A program made the translations under genes and the position numbers. A stretch of 64,000 nucleotides of DNA from an uncultured Lachnospiraceae bacterium (GTDB lineage: Bacteria > Bacillota > Clostridia > Lachnospirales > Lachnospiraceae), in assembly GCA_947053345.1 (NCBI GenBank), contig CAMRSM010000014.1, positions 28,908-92,907 of the forward strand. Direction: 5' to 3'. The notes beneath the pieces are model-generated. The model was not told the DNA's origin, ran no database searches, and saw only the letters and a list, made by a program, of their open reading frames with translations. Shown piece by piece: positions 44,337 through 53,504 of this stretch (positions within the stretch are counted from its first letter, which is position 1; each line of letters begins with the position of its first letter).

Positions 44337-45623
44337 TTACATCCGCACCTTCACGGCGAGTGCGTGCGCCCGCATCCCCTCCGCTTCGGCGAGCTCGATG
44401 ATGTGCCCGCCGTTTTGTTTTAATGCGTCCTTTGGATAGCGGATCACGCTGTACCCGCGTATAAATTCCTGTACGGACATGCCGGAGGAAAATCTTGCTG
44501 TCCCGCAGGTCGGGAGAATGTGGTTCGTGCCGCAGAAATAGTCGCCCACCGGCTCGGTACTGTAGGCTCCGACAAAGATCGCACCTGCATTTTTCAGTGC
44601 GCCAAGTGCTTCCTCGCAGTCATGAAGCAACAGTTCCACGTGCTCCGGGGCAATTTCGTTTATTGCATCGACGGCTTCTCCCACCGATTCCACTATAAAA
44701 ATATCCCCGTAATTTTCAAAGGTTTTCTTCGTTGCATCCACAAGATTATTTTCCTGCGCCAGACGGAGGATTTCGGCTTTTATTTTTTCTGCCATTTCCA
44801 TTGAGAAGCAAAAGGTTGTGCTCGCCTCAAACCCCGTACCGTGTTCTGCCTGCGAGAGCATATCCGCGGCGATAAATGCCGGGTCCGCCCCCTCGTCCGC
44901 GAGGATCGCGATTTCGGACGGTCCCGCGAGGAAATCAATTTTTACCTTGCCATAAAGCAGTTTTTTTGCTGTCTGGGTGTAATAGTTGCCGGGACCTACG
45001 ACCGCGTCGACCTTTTTAACGGTTTTTGTGCCGTAGGCGACGGCCGCAATCCCCTGTGAGCCGGAGAGCTTATAATAATTTTTCACATTGAGATAGTCTG
45101 CGGCGTAAAGCAAGTGCGGGTCGATGCTGCCGTCGCTTTTTGGTTTGGTAAGGATGTAGATTTCCGGAACGCCCGCCACGATTGCCGGAACCAGGTTCAT
45201 GTAGAGGCTGGAAACGAGTGGTGCCATATTGCCGGGCACGGTGACGGCAATGCGGGAGAGCGGCGTGTACCGGCGCTCTAATACCGACCCGTCCGGATAA
45301 GTTTCGCAAAAGCCGGTGGGAAGCTGTCTTTTGTGAAATTTAAAAAGGTTGTCGCAGGATCTTTTGATAGCTTCTTTAAATTCGGGGGAAACTTTTTTTC
45401 CTGCCTCGGCGAATTCTTCCTCGGATACAAAAAGTCCGATCTTGCTGATGTCGACTTGGTCAAGCTCTTTCATGTAGGTGTAGAGTGCCGCATCGCCGCG
45501 CGTCCTGACATCGGCCATGATACCGCGCACGGTAGTTTCCACAGATGCAGGGATGCCGCCCCCACGCGCGAGAAGATTTTGATAGCGTTTGTTGTCAGGG
45601 GAAAATTTGCTGATTGTTACCAT
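44337..45623 (-). CDS. hisD: histidinol dehydrogenase
   Basis: This zinc enzyme makes the last two oxidations of histidine synthesis, from histidinol to histidine. At 428 residues it has normal length. Family motifs include VTVPGNMAPLVSSLYMNLVPA, VDAVVGPGNYYTQTAKKLLYG, KIDFLAGPSEIAILADEGADPAFIAADMLSQAEHGTGF and EIAPEHVELLLHDCE. The start at 45623 follows GGAGGA; the longer track ORF adds 48 unrelated residues. No other his gene is in the window, so hisD stands apart from a his operon. Its leader of about 350 bases has a hairpin described separately. Confidence 0.95.
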   Translation of the reverse strand: MVTISKFSPDNKRYQNLLARGGGIPASVETTVRGIMADVRTRGDAALYTYMKELDQVDISKIGLFVSEEEFAEAGKKVSPEFKEAIKRSCDNLFKFHKRQLPTGFCETYPDGSVLERRYTPLSRIAVTVPGNMAPLVSSLYMNLVPAIVAGVPEIYILTKPKSDGSIDPHLLYAADYLNVKNYYKLSGSQGIAAVAYGTKTVKKVDAVVGPGNYYTQTAKKLLYGKVKIDFLAGPSEIAILADEGADPAFIAADMLSQAEHGTGFEASTTFCFSMEMAEKIKAEILRLAQENNLVDATKKTFENYGDIFIVESVGEAVDAINEIAPEHVELLLHDCEEALGALKNAGAIFVGAYSTEPVGDYFCGTNHILPTCGTARFSSGMSVQEFIRGYSVIRYPKDALKQNGGHIIELAEAEGMRAHALAVKVRM

Positions 45624-45916
45624 ATGTTTGTCCTCCATTCTTATTTCTGTAAGTGCACATTCCGGCACCGGAACGGACAGTGGGCTTTCGGAGGGCTGCG
45701 CCTGTGTAAAATCCACCGGGTGCCTGTCCGCGCGCATGCTGATTTCTGGTTCCGCAAAACCGTCCACAGCGCCGGCCGGCGCAGAAGGGATTTTATCTGT
45801 CCTGTCATTAAAATCTCTTCCTGCGATGTTCGCGGTTTCCCGGGAAATTGAGTTGCCCGCGCGCCGGACATCCGTCAGCCTTTGCTGACATTCTTCCTTT
45901 GGGTGTCCGTGTGCAT

Positions 45917-45954
45917 AAAAAAACGCCTGCCAGAGAAATTTTCCCTGTCAAGCG
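45917..45954 (-). terminator. hairpin with T tract upstream of hisD
   Basis: On the minus strand CGCTTGACAG pairs with CTGGCAGGCG, one mismatch, followed by TTTTTTT. It may end the kinase transcript or act as an attenuator in the hisD leader. Confidence 0.65.
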
Positions 45955-45985
45955 TGGATCGAGCGTTTCGCCCAATATCAATTAT

Positions 45986-46014
45986 AAAATAGCATATGGA
46001 AAAACGGTTGTCAA
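45986..46014 (-). promoter_or_regulatory. promoter of hisD leader
   Basis: On the minus strand TTGACA and TATTTT are separated by 17 bases, with TATAAT slightly further on. The predicted start lies before the hairpin at 45917-45954. The remaining leader to hisD has a small GTCAGC/GCTGAC hairpin and no clear gene. Confidence 0.5.
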
Positions 46015-46079
46015 GAAAAAATTGAAAAATTTTCTTTGATGGATGCCGGCGGTTTATGCCGCGGTAAAAGCCGGAAAAA

Positions 46080-46733
46080 TCAGGACTTTAAGGCAGGTAC
46101 AAGAAATTCGGAAGAAAACGCGCCGTCCTCGCTGTTGTACTTGCACCATCCCCCATGCTCGGCCAGGATGGTTTCTGCCCGGTACAGGCCAAACCCGTGA
46201 ACCCCCTTTTTGCGGGAGGCAAAGAGAGTCCCGTTTTTTTTCTGCTTTTTCCCGGACGAATTGAGCATGGAAAAATACAGCATGTTTCCCTTGACCGTCA
46301 TATAGATGCGGATGAAGCGCTCCCCCGTGACGGCAGCACATGCCTCGATGGCGTTGTCGAGCAGGTTCCCGACAATGATGCTCAGTTCCAGGTCGGAGAG
46401 CAAGAGCGAATCCGGAACATTGGCGTTGACGGTAACCGTGATCCCGATTGCCTTTGCCTGGGCGGTCTTCGCGGAAAAAATCGCGTCGAGGGAGGTGTTT
46501 CCTGTTTTTAGGATTGTGTCCACATGGATGAGCTGGTCGTCAAGCTGTTCAATGTAGGCGAGTGCCCGTGCGGTTTCCCCCGCCTCAAGCTGGCCTTTGA
46601 GCGCCTGCAGGTGATGGTGGAAATCGTGTTTGTAGCCGCGCATTTCGCGGTAAATACCCCGGACTTCGCCCAAATGGCGCTCGGATTGTTCGGTCTGGTA
46701 TTCGATTAGTTTTAAATATGTTTTTTTTCTCAT
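46080..46733 (-). CDS. soluble GHKL sensor kinase (AgrC-type core)
   Basis: This 217-residue histidine kinase has only the catalytic core. The phospho-acceptor His is in YKHDFHHHLQALKGQLE (residue 36), and the ATP site is in DLELSIIVGNLLDNAIEACAAV, with GVHGFGLYRAETILAEHGG as the glycine-rich box. No membrane segments or sensor domain precede it, unlike AgrC or FsrC. The track start at 46931 adds non-homologous sequence that also lacks membrane segments. The start at 46733 follows GAGGTG. It follows the response regulator gene after about 120 bases. The kinase may sense a cytoplasmic signal or have lost its sensor. Confidence 0.83.
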   Translation of the reverse strand: MRKKTYLKLIEYQTEQSERHLGEVRGIYREMRGYKHDFHHHLQALKGQLEAGETARALAYIEQLDDQLIHVDTILKTGNTSLDAIFSAKTAQAKAIGITVTVNANVPDSLLLSDLELSIIVGNLLDNAIEACAAVTGERFIRIYMTVKGNMLYFSMLNSSGKKQKKNGTLFASRKKGVHGFGLYRAETILAEHGGWCKYNSEDGAFSSEFLVPALKS

Positions 46734-46854
46734 GCGAATCACCTCGTTGTCCCCGCAAAAATCCGTTTGACCGGTATGTAAAACCGTTTTTATGCCGTGA
46801 TGCCATGCGGGAGAGCCGCCTGTTCCATGCGTCCGGATTCTATGCGGGTATTCC

Positions 46855-47556
46855 TCACATCCGTTCAATAAAAGCTTGGTTGACGGCATTGTATTTCCCG
46901 CGGGCGAGCGGAAGTTCCGTTTTGCCGTCAATGCTCACACAGCTGCGGGATATTTTTGTTACATGCCTCAGGGAAACGAGATAAGAGCGGTGGATGCGGA
47001 AAAAATCGCGGGAAAGCCTCGCCTCGAAAGAGGAGAGGCTTTCTTTGACACGATATTCCTTTTCCTGTGTATAAATGCAGAGATAGTGCAGGAACGCTTC
47101 CACATAGAGAATGTCCGGTTCATACAGCTTCACGGTTTCCCCCTCGCTGTTAATGACCACGCCGGGCGGCATGAGCGAGAGGCGCGCGGCTGCTTTATCC
47201 ATAACTTCCGAAAGTTTTTTTTGCGCAACCGGCTTTGTGAGGTAATGCAGGGCATCTACCTCATAGCCTTCCCCGGCAAACTCAAAATGGGAGGTGACGA
47301 AAATGATCTCCGCGCGGCTGCCTGCGCCGCGGATATGTTTGGCGAGATCCATCCCGGAGAGTTCCCCCATCTCAATGTCGAGCAGGAGGATATCAAATGC
47401 CTGGGTCTGCCCGCAGGCAAAAAGAAATGCTTCCGCACTTGAAAAGCTGCGCACCGTACAGGGACGGCCTGCCGTGTGTGCCCATCCGTGCACGGCCAGG
47501 GACAAATATTCAATTTGGTCTAAATCGTCGTCACAGATGGCAATTTGCAGATTCAT
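46855..47556 (-). CDS. LytTR-family response regulator
   Basis: This 233-residue regulator pairs with the kinase encoded just downstream. The receiver domain has the acidic pocket (AICDDD) and the phosphorylation Asp60 in ILLLDIEMGE, with the conserved Lys in TKPV. The C-terminal LytTR DNA-binding domain starts with ILYVEAFLHYLCIYTQEKEYRVKESL and ends with FFRIHRSYLVSLRHVTKI. Targets are unknown. The start at 47556 follows GGAGG; the TTG at 47577 read by the track overlaps that site. It lies 46 bases behind the cyclophilin gene and may share its transcript. Confidence 0.9.
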   Translation of the reverse strand: MNLQIAICDDDLDQIEYLSLAVHGWAHTAGRPCTVRSFSSAEAFLFACGQTQAFDILLLDIEMGELSGMDLAKHIRGAGSRAEIIFVTSHFEFAGEGYEVDALHYLTKPVAQKKLSEVMDKAAARLSLMPPGVVINSEGETVKLYEPDILYVEAFLHYLCIYTQEKEYRVKESLSSFEARLSRDFFRIHRSYLVSLRHVTKISRSCVSIDGKTELPLARGKYNAVNQAFIERM

Positions 47557-47602
47557 TGCGGCATAGCCTCCTTGCAAAAAACAAAAATGCGGTTCCGGCT
47601 TT

Positions 47603-48127
47603 TTAAGCGTGCTTTGGTTCCGGGTAGGAAACGCCGAAGGTTTCCACGGTCACAGATTTCATTCGCCATGTTTCCATCGGGCGGTCGTTCCAGTCCGTCG
47701 GGACGGAGGCGATGCGGTCGATGACATCCTCCCCCTCGGTCACTTTGCCGAAAGCGGCATAAGCGCCGTCAAGGTGCGGTGCATTCTTGTGCATGATAAA
47801 AAACTGCGAGCCTGCGGAATCCGGATGTTCGGAGCGTGCCATTGAGAGGACACCCCTCGTGTGCCTTAGGTTGTTCGGAATATCGTTCTGCGCAAATTCC
47901 CCCGGGATTGAATAGCCCGGACCGCCGCAGCCGGTACCTTCCGGGTCGCCGCCCTGCAGCATAAAGCCCTCGATCACGCGGTGGAAGATCAGTCCGTCAT
48001 AAAAGCCTTTCCGGATAAGGGAAATAAAATTGTTGACCGTGTTCGGGGCGATCTGCGGGTATAGTTCCGCCTTCATCACGTCACCGCTTTCCATAGTGAT
48101 GGTGACGATTGGATTTTTTTCTTCCAT
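47603..48127 (-). CDS. cyclophilin-type peptidyl-prolyl isomerase
   Basis: This 174-residue isomerase speeds proline isomerisation during protein folding. It shows the cyclophilin core: FYDGLIFHRVIEGFMLQGGDPEGTGCGGPGYSIPGEF, HTRGVLSMARSEHPDSAGSQFFI and HLDGAYAAFGKVTEGEDVID. Catalytic Arg (FHRV) and the Gln/Phe of SQFFI are in place. No signal peptide is present, so it is cytoplasmic. It has a strong promoter and a start behind AAGGAG. Confidence 0.95.
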   Translation of the reverse strand: MEEKNPIVTITMESGDVMKAELYPQIAPNTVNNFISLIRKGFYDGLIFHRVIEGFMLQGGDPEGTGCGGPGYSIPGEFAQNDIPNNLRHTRGVLSMARSEHPDSAGSQFFIMHKNAPHLDGAYAAFGKVTEGEDVIDRIASVPTDWNDRPMETWRMKSVTVETFGVSYPEPKHA

Positions 48128-48159
48128 GATGCAATCTCCTTTTCATTGTGATTATCACC

Positions 48160-48188
48160 ATTATAATGAATAAACGGATTTGTGTCAA
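48160..48188 (-). promoter_or_regulatory. promoter of the cyclophilin gene
   Basis: On the minus strand TTGACA and TATAAT are separated by 17 bases, about 35 bases before the start. Confidence 0.8.
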
Positions 48189-48259
48189 TCGCAAACATGC
48201 GGGGCGGACAGGGAGCATGGCATTTCGATTATAGAAGCATTAGAAAATGATTAAGTCTA

Positions 48260-48289
48260 TTGACAATGTAATATTATACGACGTATAGT
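48260..48289 (+). promoter_or_regulatory. promoter of the PadR operon with palindrome
   Basis: TTGACA and TATAGT are separated by 18 bases. The A+T-rich dyad TTATACGACGTATAGTATAA covers the -10 region and is a candidate PadR operator. Confidence 0.6.
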
Positions 48290-48339
48290 ATAAGCACAGA
48301 CAGGGAAGATGCCAAATCATTTGTCAGGGAGATGAGATA

Positions 48340-48717
48340 ATGGTATTTAATACGGGTTCGACACTGCTGGATGCCATTGTCCTCGCAGTCGTCTCACAGG
48401 AAGAGGAAGGAACTTACGGCTACAAGATCACGCAGGAGGTAAGACAGGTGCTCGACGTGTCGGAATCCACGCTCTATCCGGTACTGCGCCGCCTGCAAAA
48501 GGATGGCAGCCTTAAAACTTACGATATGGAGTACGCGGGGCGAAACCGCAGATATTACCAGATCACGCCGGCGGGGTGTGCGCAGCTTGCGGAGTGTATG
48601 GAAGAATGGGAGAAATACGCGGCAAAAATTACCGGGATATTTATCAGGAGCGGGAAGCGGGACGGAGGTCTAAAGGAACCGGGGAAGGGGAAGGATGAAT
48701 GCGATGATGAAGGATGA
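48340..48717 (+). CDS. PadR-family transcriptional regulator
   Basis: This 125-residue winged-helix regulator leads an envelope operon. The helix-turn-helix region is EGTYGYKITQEVRQVLDVSESTLYPVLRRLQKDGSL, followed by the wing YAGRNRRYYQITPAG. The C-terminus is short, as in the PadR-s1 subgroup. The start follows GGGAGATG. It overlaps the DUF1700 gene by 23 bases. In other Firmicutes this order (PadR, DUF1700, DUF4097, PspC) goes with envelope stress; that role is inferred. Confidence 0.9.
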   Translation: MVFNTGSTLLDAIVLAVVSQEEEGTYGYKITQEVRQVLDVSESTLYPVLRRLQKDGSLKTYDMEYAGRNRRYYQITPAGCAQLAECMEEWEKYAAKITGIFIRSGKRDGGLKEPGKGKDECDDEG

Positions 48718-49693
48718 GTTTTTGGCAAGGTTAAGGGAATTGCTGGGTGACCTGCCGCAGGAAGAACGGCAGGAGGCCATACGTTATTATGAAGACTATT
48801 TTGCGGATGCCGGCCCGCTTGAGGAAACGCGTGTGCTCAGGGAGCTTGTAAGCCCGGAGGATGTGGCGGAAAAAATCCGCACCGGCTGCGGGGGCAGGGA
48901 GAGTGCGGACAGGGAAACACAGACGGCAGAGGCATCGGGGGAAGGGAAGTTCCCGGAGGATGCATACGGGGAAGGGGATGCGGAAGCACCCGAAGCAGAC
49001 TGGCAGGAATCCGCGGAGCCAACAAATAGTACAGGGACACAGGAAGAGGAACATGCGCAGTACAGATCGTTTGACCAGGGTGATTTTAGTGTAAAAAAGA
49101 ACCGTTCGGAACAGGATGATGGCGGAACAGGGATATGGGAGGAGGAATGGCAGCAGGGAAAATCGTTCCAACAGGATGATATGTCAGGGGCACAGGATGC
49201 CGGCTGGCAGCAAGAACGGATGCGCAGGAACGAAGCTTACGCGCAGGATTACGGGGAGGAAGACGGATACAGGCAGCACGGCAGGCACTACCGTGCAAAC
49301 GGATACGGTGATGATTCTTATGCGCGCGGGGCGACTGTGCGGACAAAAAGTTATTTTTCCCCGTTCCTCTTCATTTTGGCACTTGTGTTTGGGATTCCGT
49401 TCCTTTGCCCGGTCTTGCTCGCATTCATATGCGTGATGGGAGGTTTTTTCATTGGGTTTGGGATTGGCGGTATTGCTTTGGTTGCGGGCGGGGTGGCGTT
49501 GGTCGGAAACGCGCTTGCGAATGCTTCCGCGGGGATGGGCTTACTCTGCCTGTTCTCGGGCGGCGGGTTGATATTGGCCGCGGTCGGGATTTTATTTATC
49601 GTGTTTGCCGTAAACTGCGCATTCCGTGCGATCCCGGCGCTTTTTCGCGGTATCCGGCGCATCTTTGCGGCGCTGCGGGGAAGGTGGGTGTAA
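48695..49693 (+). CDS. DUF1700 (HAAS) membrane protein
   Basis: This 332-residue protein begins with the helical DUF1700/HAAS region (FLARLRELLGDLPQEERQEAIRYYEDYFADAG). A long hydrophilic segment, rich in Gln, Glu and Asp, covers residues 75 to 205. Three or more hydrophobic segments follow (FILALVFGIPFLCPVLLAFICVMGGFFIGFGIGGIALVAGG, LCLFSGGGLILAAVGILFIVFAV), then a basic end. Members of this family work with the neighbouring PadR regulator and DUF4097 protein. The low-complexity middle is longer than usual. It starts inside the padR gene and ends three bases before the next gene. Confidence 0.85.
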   Translation: MNAMMKDEFLARLRELLGDLPQEERQEAIRYYEDYFADAGPLEETRVLRELVSPEDVAEKIRTGCGGRESADRETQTAEASGEGKFPEDAYGEGDAEAPEADWQESAEPTNSTGTQEEEHAQYRSFDQGDFSVKKNRSEQDDGGTGIWEEEWQQGKSFQQDDMSGAQDAGWQQERMRRNEAYAQDYGEEDGYRQHGRHYRANGYGDDSYARGATVRTKSYFSPFLFILALVFGIPFLCPVLLAFICVMGGFFIGFGIGGIALVAGGVALVGNALANASAGMGLLCLFSGGGLILAAVGILFIVFAVNCAFRAIPALFRGIRRIFAALRGRWV

Positions 49694-49696
49694 AAA

Positions 49697-50791
49697 ATGA
49701 GACGTTTCAGTAAAATATTTTCCGGGATTGCCGCTATACTGTTGGGGGTTGGAATCCTCCTGGTCGCGGCAGGGATCGGAAGGGCAAGATCGGACTGGGA
49801 GAAATACAGGGAAAGCGGGCAGGGAAGTGACCAGGTCGAGCAAGAGTTTGACGGTGTGGGAAGCATCCGGATAGATGTCCCGTTCGGATATATGTATATA
49901 GGGACTTCAGAGGACGGAAAGGTACATTTTCAGGCAAAGAATGTAACGGAGGAAAATCTTTTTCTCCTCCGGACCGGGGAAGAATTGGACATCCGCATGG
50001 ACGGCGGGAAAAGTACGGTAACAAGCCTTTCTTTCATGGCAATGGGATGGGGGGTTGACCGTGAAGGGTTTGTCGTACAGGAATACCGGCTTTTGCTGCC
50101 GGAAGATTACAGCGGCAGGATGAACATTGGCATAGACTGCGGCAAACTCTTTATGGAAGGCGTAAGAGCCGGTGAGATGGATATTTCCATGAACGCGGGT
50201 GAGCTCATTTTAAGTGATTGCCATGCAGAACGGCTGGATGCGGGCTGTGATATCGGAAATTGCATGGTGGAGGGGAGTTTTAAGGATATCCGGGTTAACG
50301 GTAATATGGGTGTGCTTAATGTCAATGTATATGGGGGGAAGGAAGATTATGACGGGGTGATCCGCTGCGACATAGGGGAGCTTGCTTATTACTCTTATGA
50401 CAGCGGGAATGTGCAGTTCCCGGGATATGCCGTAGGTCGTCATGATCAATGGAACCAGTCGGGTGGCCTTGGTATCCATGAGAGGTGGGAGGGCAGGAAT
50501 GCAAAGGGAAAGCTTGAAGTAAAATGTGACATTGGCTCGGTGAACGTGACATTCAGCGGCTCCGTGCAGGATGCCATAGCAGGGACATCCGATGAGCCGC
50601 AGATACCAGACGTACCGCCGTCCAGCGGCTCCGTGCAGGATGCCATAGCAGGGACATCCGATGAGCCGCAGATACCAGACGTACCACCGTCCGGCGGCTC
50701 CGTGCAGGATGTCATAGCAGAACCATCCGATGAACCGGATATTTCCGGCTGGGAAACGCAGGAAAATAAAACGGGAACAGGGGCAGAATAA
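49697..50791 (+). CDS. DUF4097 membrane-anchored beta-helix protein
   Basis: This 364-residue protein has one N-terminal membrane anchor (KIFSGIAAILLGVGILLVAAGI). The main part is the repeating beta strand pattern of DUF4097 (IRIDVPFGYMYIGTSEDGKVHF, DISMNAGELILSDCHAERLDAGCDIGNCMVEGSFKDIRVNGNMGVLNVNVYGG), expected to lie outside the membrane. The C-terminal tail holds three copies of a 23-residue repeat, SGSVQDAIAGTSDEPQIPDVPPS, the last degenerate. Function is unknown, but the operon context suggests an envelope role. It starts three bases after the DUF1700 stop. Confidence 0.82.
   Translation: MRRFSKIFSGIAAILLGVGILLVAAGIGRARSDWEKYRESGQGSDQVEQEFDGVGSIRIDVPFGYMYIGTSEDGKVHFQAKNVTEENLFLLRTGEELDIRMDGGKSTVTSLSFMAMGWGVDREGFVVQEYRLLLPEDYSGRMNIGIDCGKLFMEGVRAGEMDISMNAGELILSDCHAERLDAGCDIGNCMVEGSFKDIRVNGNMGVLNVNVYGGKEDYDGVIRCDIGELAYYSYDSGNVQFPGYAVGRHDQWNQSGGLGIHERWEGRNAKGKLEVKCDIGSVNVTFSGSVQDAIAGTSDEPQIPDVPPSSGSVQDAIAGTSDEPQIPDVPPSGGSVQDVIAEPSDEPDISGWETQENKTGTGAE
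50555..50757. repeat. 69-base tandem repeat in the DUF4097 gene
   Basis: Copies start at 50555, 50624 and 50693 with AGCGGCTCCGTGCAGGATG. The first two are nearly identical, the third is degenerate. The repeat length is a multiple of three, so copy number can change without a frameshift. Confidence 0.85.
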
Positions 50792-50816
50792 AATAATTAT
50801 AAAGGAGGATATCATC

Positions 50817-50993
50817 ATGGGAAAACAACTTTACAAATCAGCGACCAACCGTAAGATCTGTGGTGTATGCGGGGGGATCGGGGAATATTTTAACATTGAC
50901 CCGACATTGGTCCGTGTTGCCTGGGCAATCTTAGCCTGCACGGGAACGGGCATTATCGCCTATCTTGCCTGCGCAATCATAATACCGGACTAA
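50817..50993 (+). CDS. PspC-domain protein
   Basis: This 58-residue protein is a single PspC domain: LYKSATNRKICGVCGGIGEYFNIDPTLVRVAWAILACTGTGIIAYLACAIIIP. The C-terminal half is a membrane segment. PspC-like proteins act in envelope stress responses. The start at 50817 follows AAAGGAGGAT; the track start at 50730 lies in the previous gene. It ends the PadR-led operon. Confidence 0.9.
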   Translation: MGKQLYKSATNRKICGVCGGIGEYFNIDPTLVRVAWAILACTGTGIIAYLACAIIIPD

Positions 50994-51051
50994 AATCTTT
51001 GGCGGCAAGGTTGCCTGCCTGTTCGATCACCATACCGGATTCACCCATTTT

Positions 51052-51083
51052 GGGGCGGCAGAAAAAACTGCCGCCCTTTTTTC
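51052..51083 (+). terminator. terminator of the PadR-PspC operon
   Basis: GGGGCGGCAG and CTGCCGCCC form a stem with an AAAAAA loop, followed by TTTTTT. It ends one base before the ilvH promoter. Confidence 0.9.
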
Positions 51084-51112
51084 TTGACAAATGCCATATA
51101 AGTTGATAGAAT
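51084..51112 (+). promoter_or_regulatory. promoter of ilvH-ilvC
   Basis: TTGACA and TAGAAT are separated by 17 bases. The leader is only about 70 bases, too short for a T-box. Confidence 0.75.
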
Positions 51113-51183
51113 ACTTAAAGGCACTACTTCGCTAAAGTGCACAGCATACAGGTGCAGATGATATAGGAAAGGGGTAAGTCACG

Positions 51184-51690
51184 ATGAGAAAGATGGTTTT
51201 ATCAATTTTGGTTGACAATACTGCGGGTGTGTTAAGCCGTGTATCCGGTCTTTTTTCGCGCCGTGGTTACAATATTACGAGCCTTACCGTAGGTGAGACG
51301 GAAAATCCTGCATTTTCCCGTATGACAGTCGTCGTCCGGGGGGAGGAGCAGACACTGGAGCAGATTTACAAACAGGTGGAAAAACTGGAGGATGTCGTGG
51401 AGATCACGCAGTTACATTCCGGGGATTCCGTCTGCCGCGAGCTTGTTCTGGTCAAGGTAAAGGCGGATCCGGAGCAGAGACAGCAGGTGATCGCCGTTGC
51501 GGATATTTTCCGTGCAAAGATCGTGGATGTCGCGAAGGAATCGCTGATGGTAGAACTGACAGGGAACCAGGCAAAGATCGACGCGTTCATCAAGCTTCTG
51601 GACGGGTTTGAGATCCTGTCGATCGTGCGTACGGGGCTTACGGGGCTTACAAGGGGTTCCGGGGATATTGCAGATTATATTGAAGACTAA
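51184..51690 (+). CDS. ilvH: acetolactate synthase small subunit
   Basis: This 168-residue regulatory subunit makes acetolactate synthase sensitive to valine. The N-terminal ACT domain (VLSILVDNTAGVLSRVSGLFSRRGYNITSLTVGETENPAFSRMTVVV) and the C-terminal half (LVLVKVKADPEQRQQVIAVADIFRAKIVDVAKESLMVELTG) are complete. The start follows GAAAGGGG. The large subunit gene ilvB is not in the window, so the two subunits are encoded apart or further upstream. It lies 200 bases before ilvC and probably shares its transcript. Confidence 0.95.
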   Translation: MRKMVLSILVDNTAGVLSRVSGLFSRRGYNITSLTVGETENPAFSRMTVVVRGEEQTLEQIYKQVEKLEDVVEITQLHSGDSVCRELVLVKVKADPEQRQQVIAVADIFRAKIVDVAKESLMVELTGNQAKIDAFIKLLDGFEILSIVRTGLTGLTRGSGDIADYIED

Positions 51691-51877
51691 GCGGGGGACA
51701 AGATTGTTTTTTATCATCGCTGTGGTACGGCGGGCAGGTGGACAGCCGGGAAGGCTCTGATGCGGCGTTTCATTAGCCTGCGGTGTGCGCGGCGGTAAAA
51801 CGGTATGACCACCTATACATAGGGTGCTGCGCATTGGGCAGTTTCGTTATGGAACGGGTTGATTATAAATTTTTTAG

Positions 51878-52909
<1,032 letters not shown>

Positions 52910-52934
52910 GGATGCTGGTTCAGAAGATAAGGTT

Positions 52935-52977
52935 GGAACCGGGACGTACATGCGGCGTTCCGGTTCCAGCCTTTTTT
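52935..52977 (+). terminator. terminator of ilvH-ilvC
   Basis: GGAACCGGGACG pairs with CGTTCCGGTTCC over 12 bp with one G-T pair, followed by TTTTTT. Confidence 0.85.
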
Positions 52978-53052
52978 GTATCTTGCCGCTATGGCGTGTC
53001 TTGTGGGAGAGGGAGGATTTTGCGGCTGTGGGCATGAAATCGGTTTCCGCGC

Positions 53053-53081
53053 TTGACAAATCGGTTTACGTATTGTAAACT
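53053..53081 (+). promoter_or_regulatory. promoter of the second blaI operon
   Basis: TTGACA (53053) and TAAACT (53076) are separated by 17 bases. The spacer and -10 box carry the operator. Confidence 0.8.
53064..53080. promoter_or_regulatory. BlaI operator GTTTAC-N5-GTAAAC, copy 1
   Basis: GTTTACGTATTGTAAAC is a perfect 6-bp inverted repeat covering the spacer and -10 box. The same element occurs twice at 56306-56349. Confidence 0.85.
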
Positions 53082-53117
53082 GATGACAGAAATCGATTTG
53101 ATATTTGGGAGGGCAAT

Positions 53118-53483
53118 ATGATAGAATACAGGCTGGCTGAGATCGAGATGCGTTTTGCCGAAATCATATGGAAAAATGAACCCTTGTCTTCCGGGGAATT
53201 GGTAAAGCGGTGCGGGGAAGAACTGAACTGGAAAAAGTCCACGACCTACACAATTCTGCGCCGTCTTTGTGAGCGGGGGCTGTTTCAAAATGAAGGGGGG
53301 AAGGTTGTCTCGCTCGTGTCGAGGGAGGAATTTTTTGCAATGCAGAGCGAGAAGTTTGTCGAGGATGCTTTCCAGGGGTCACTGCCCCAGTTTTTGCTGG
53401 CGTTTGTCCGCCGCAAAAAACTGTCAGAAAAAGAGGTGCAGGAACTGCTCGCGATCATCAATGAGGGGCGCGGGGAATCGTAA
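53118..53483 (+). CDS. BlaI-family repressor of the SBP-lipoprotein system
   Basis: This 121-residue BlaI/MecI-type repressor has the winged-helix core LAEIEMRFAEIIWKNEPLSSGELVKRCGEELNWKKSTTYTILRRLCERGLFQNE. The C-terminal dimer part EEFFAMQSEKFVEDAFQGSLPQFLLAFVRRKKLSEKEVQELLAII is typical. It lies 21 bases before the gene for a BlaR1-type protease, which is its expected inactivator. The promoter and the promoter at 56295 carry the same GTTTAC-N5-GTAAAC operator, so its predicted regulon includes itself, blaR1 and the lipoprotein operon. The start is the ATG after GGGAGGGCAAT. Confidence 0.92.
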   Translation: MIEYRLAEIEMRFAEIIWKNEPLSSGELVKRCGEELNWKKSTTYTILRRLCERGLFQNEGGKVVSLVSREEFFAMQSEKFVEDAFQGSLPQFLLAFVRRKKLSEKEVQELLAIINEGRGES

Positions 53484-53504
53484 GACGGCCGGGGAGGTAT
53501 CGCT

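Noticed and set aside
45641-45871. 76-residue minus-strand ORF in the hisD leader
   Set aside because: Arg/Pro/His-rich, no ribosome site of note and no recognisable motif.
45640-45900. T-box for hisD, suggested by GGGAAACCGCGAA in the leader
   Set aside because: The core does not match AGGGTGGNACCGCG and no terminator follows it; the only terminator lies before it.
50555-50757. Regular repeats that could suggest a CRISPR array
   Set aside because: The units are contiguous with no spacers and lie in frame within a coding gene.
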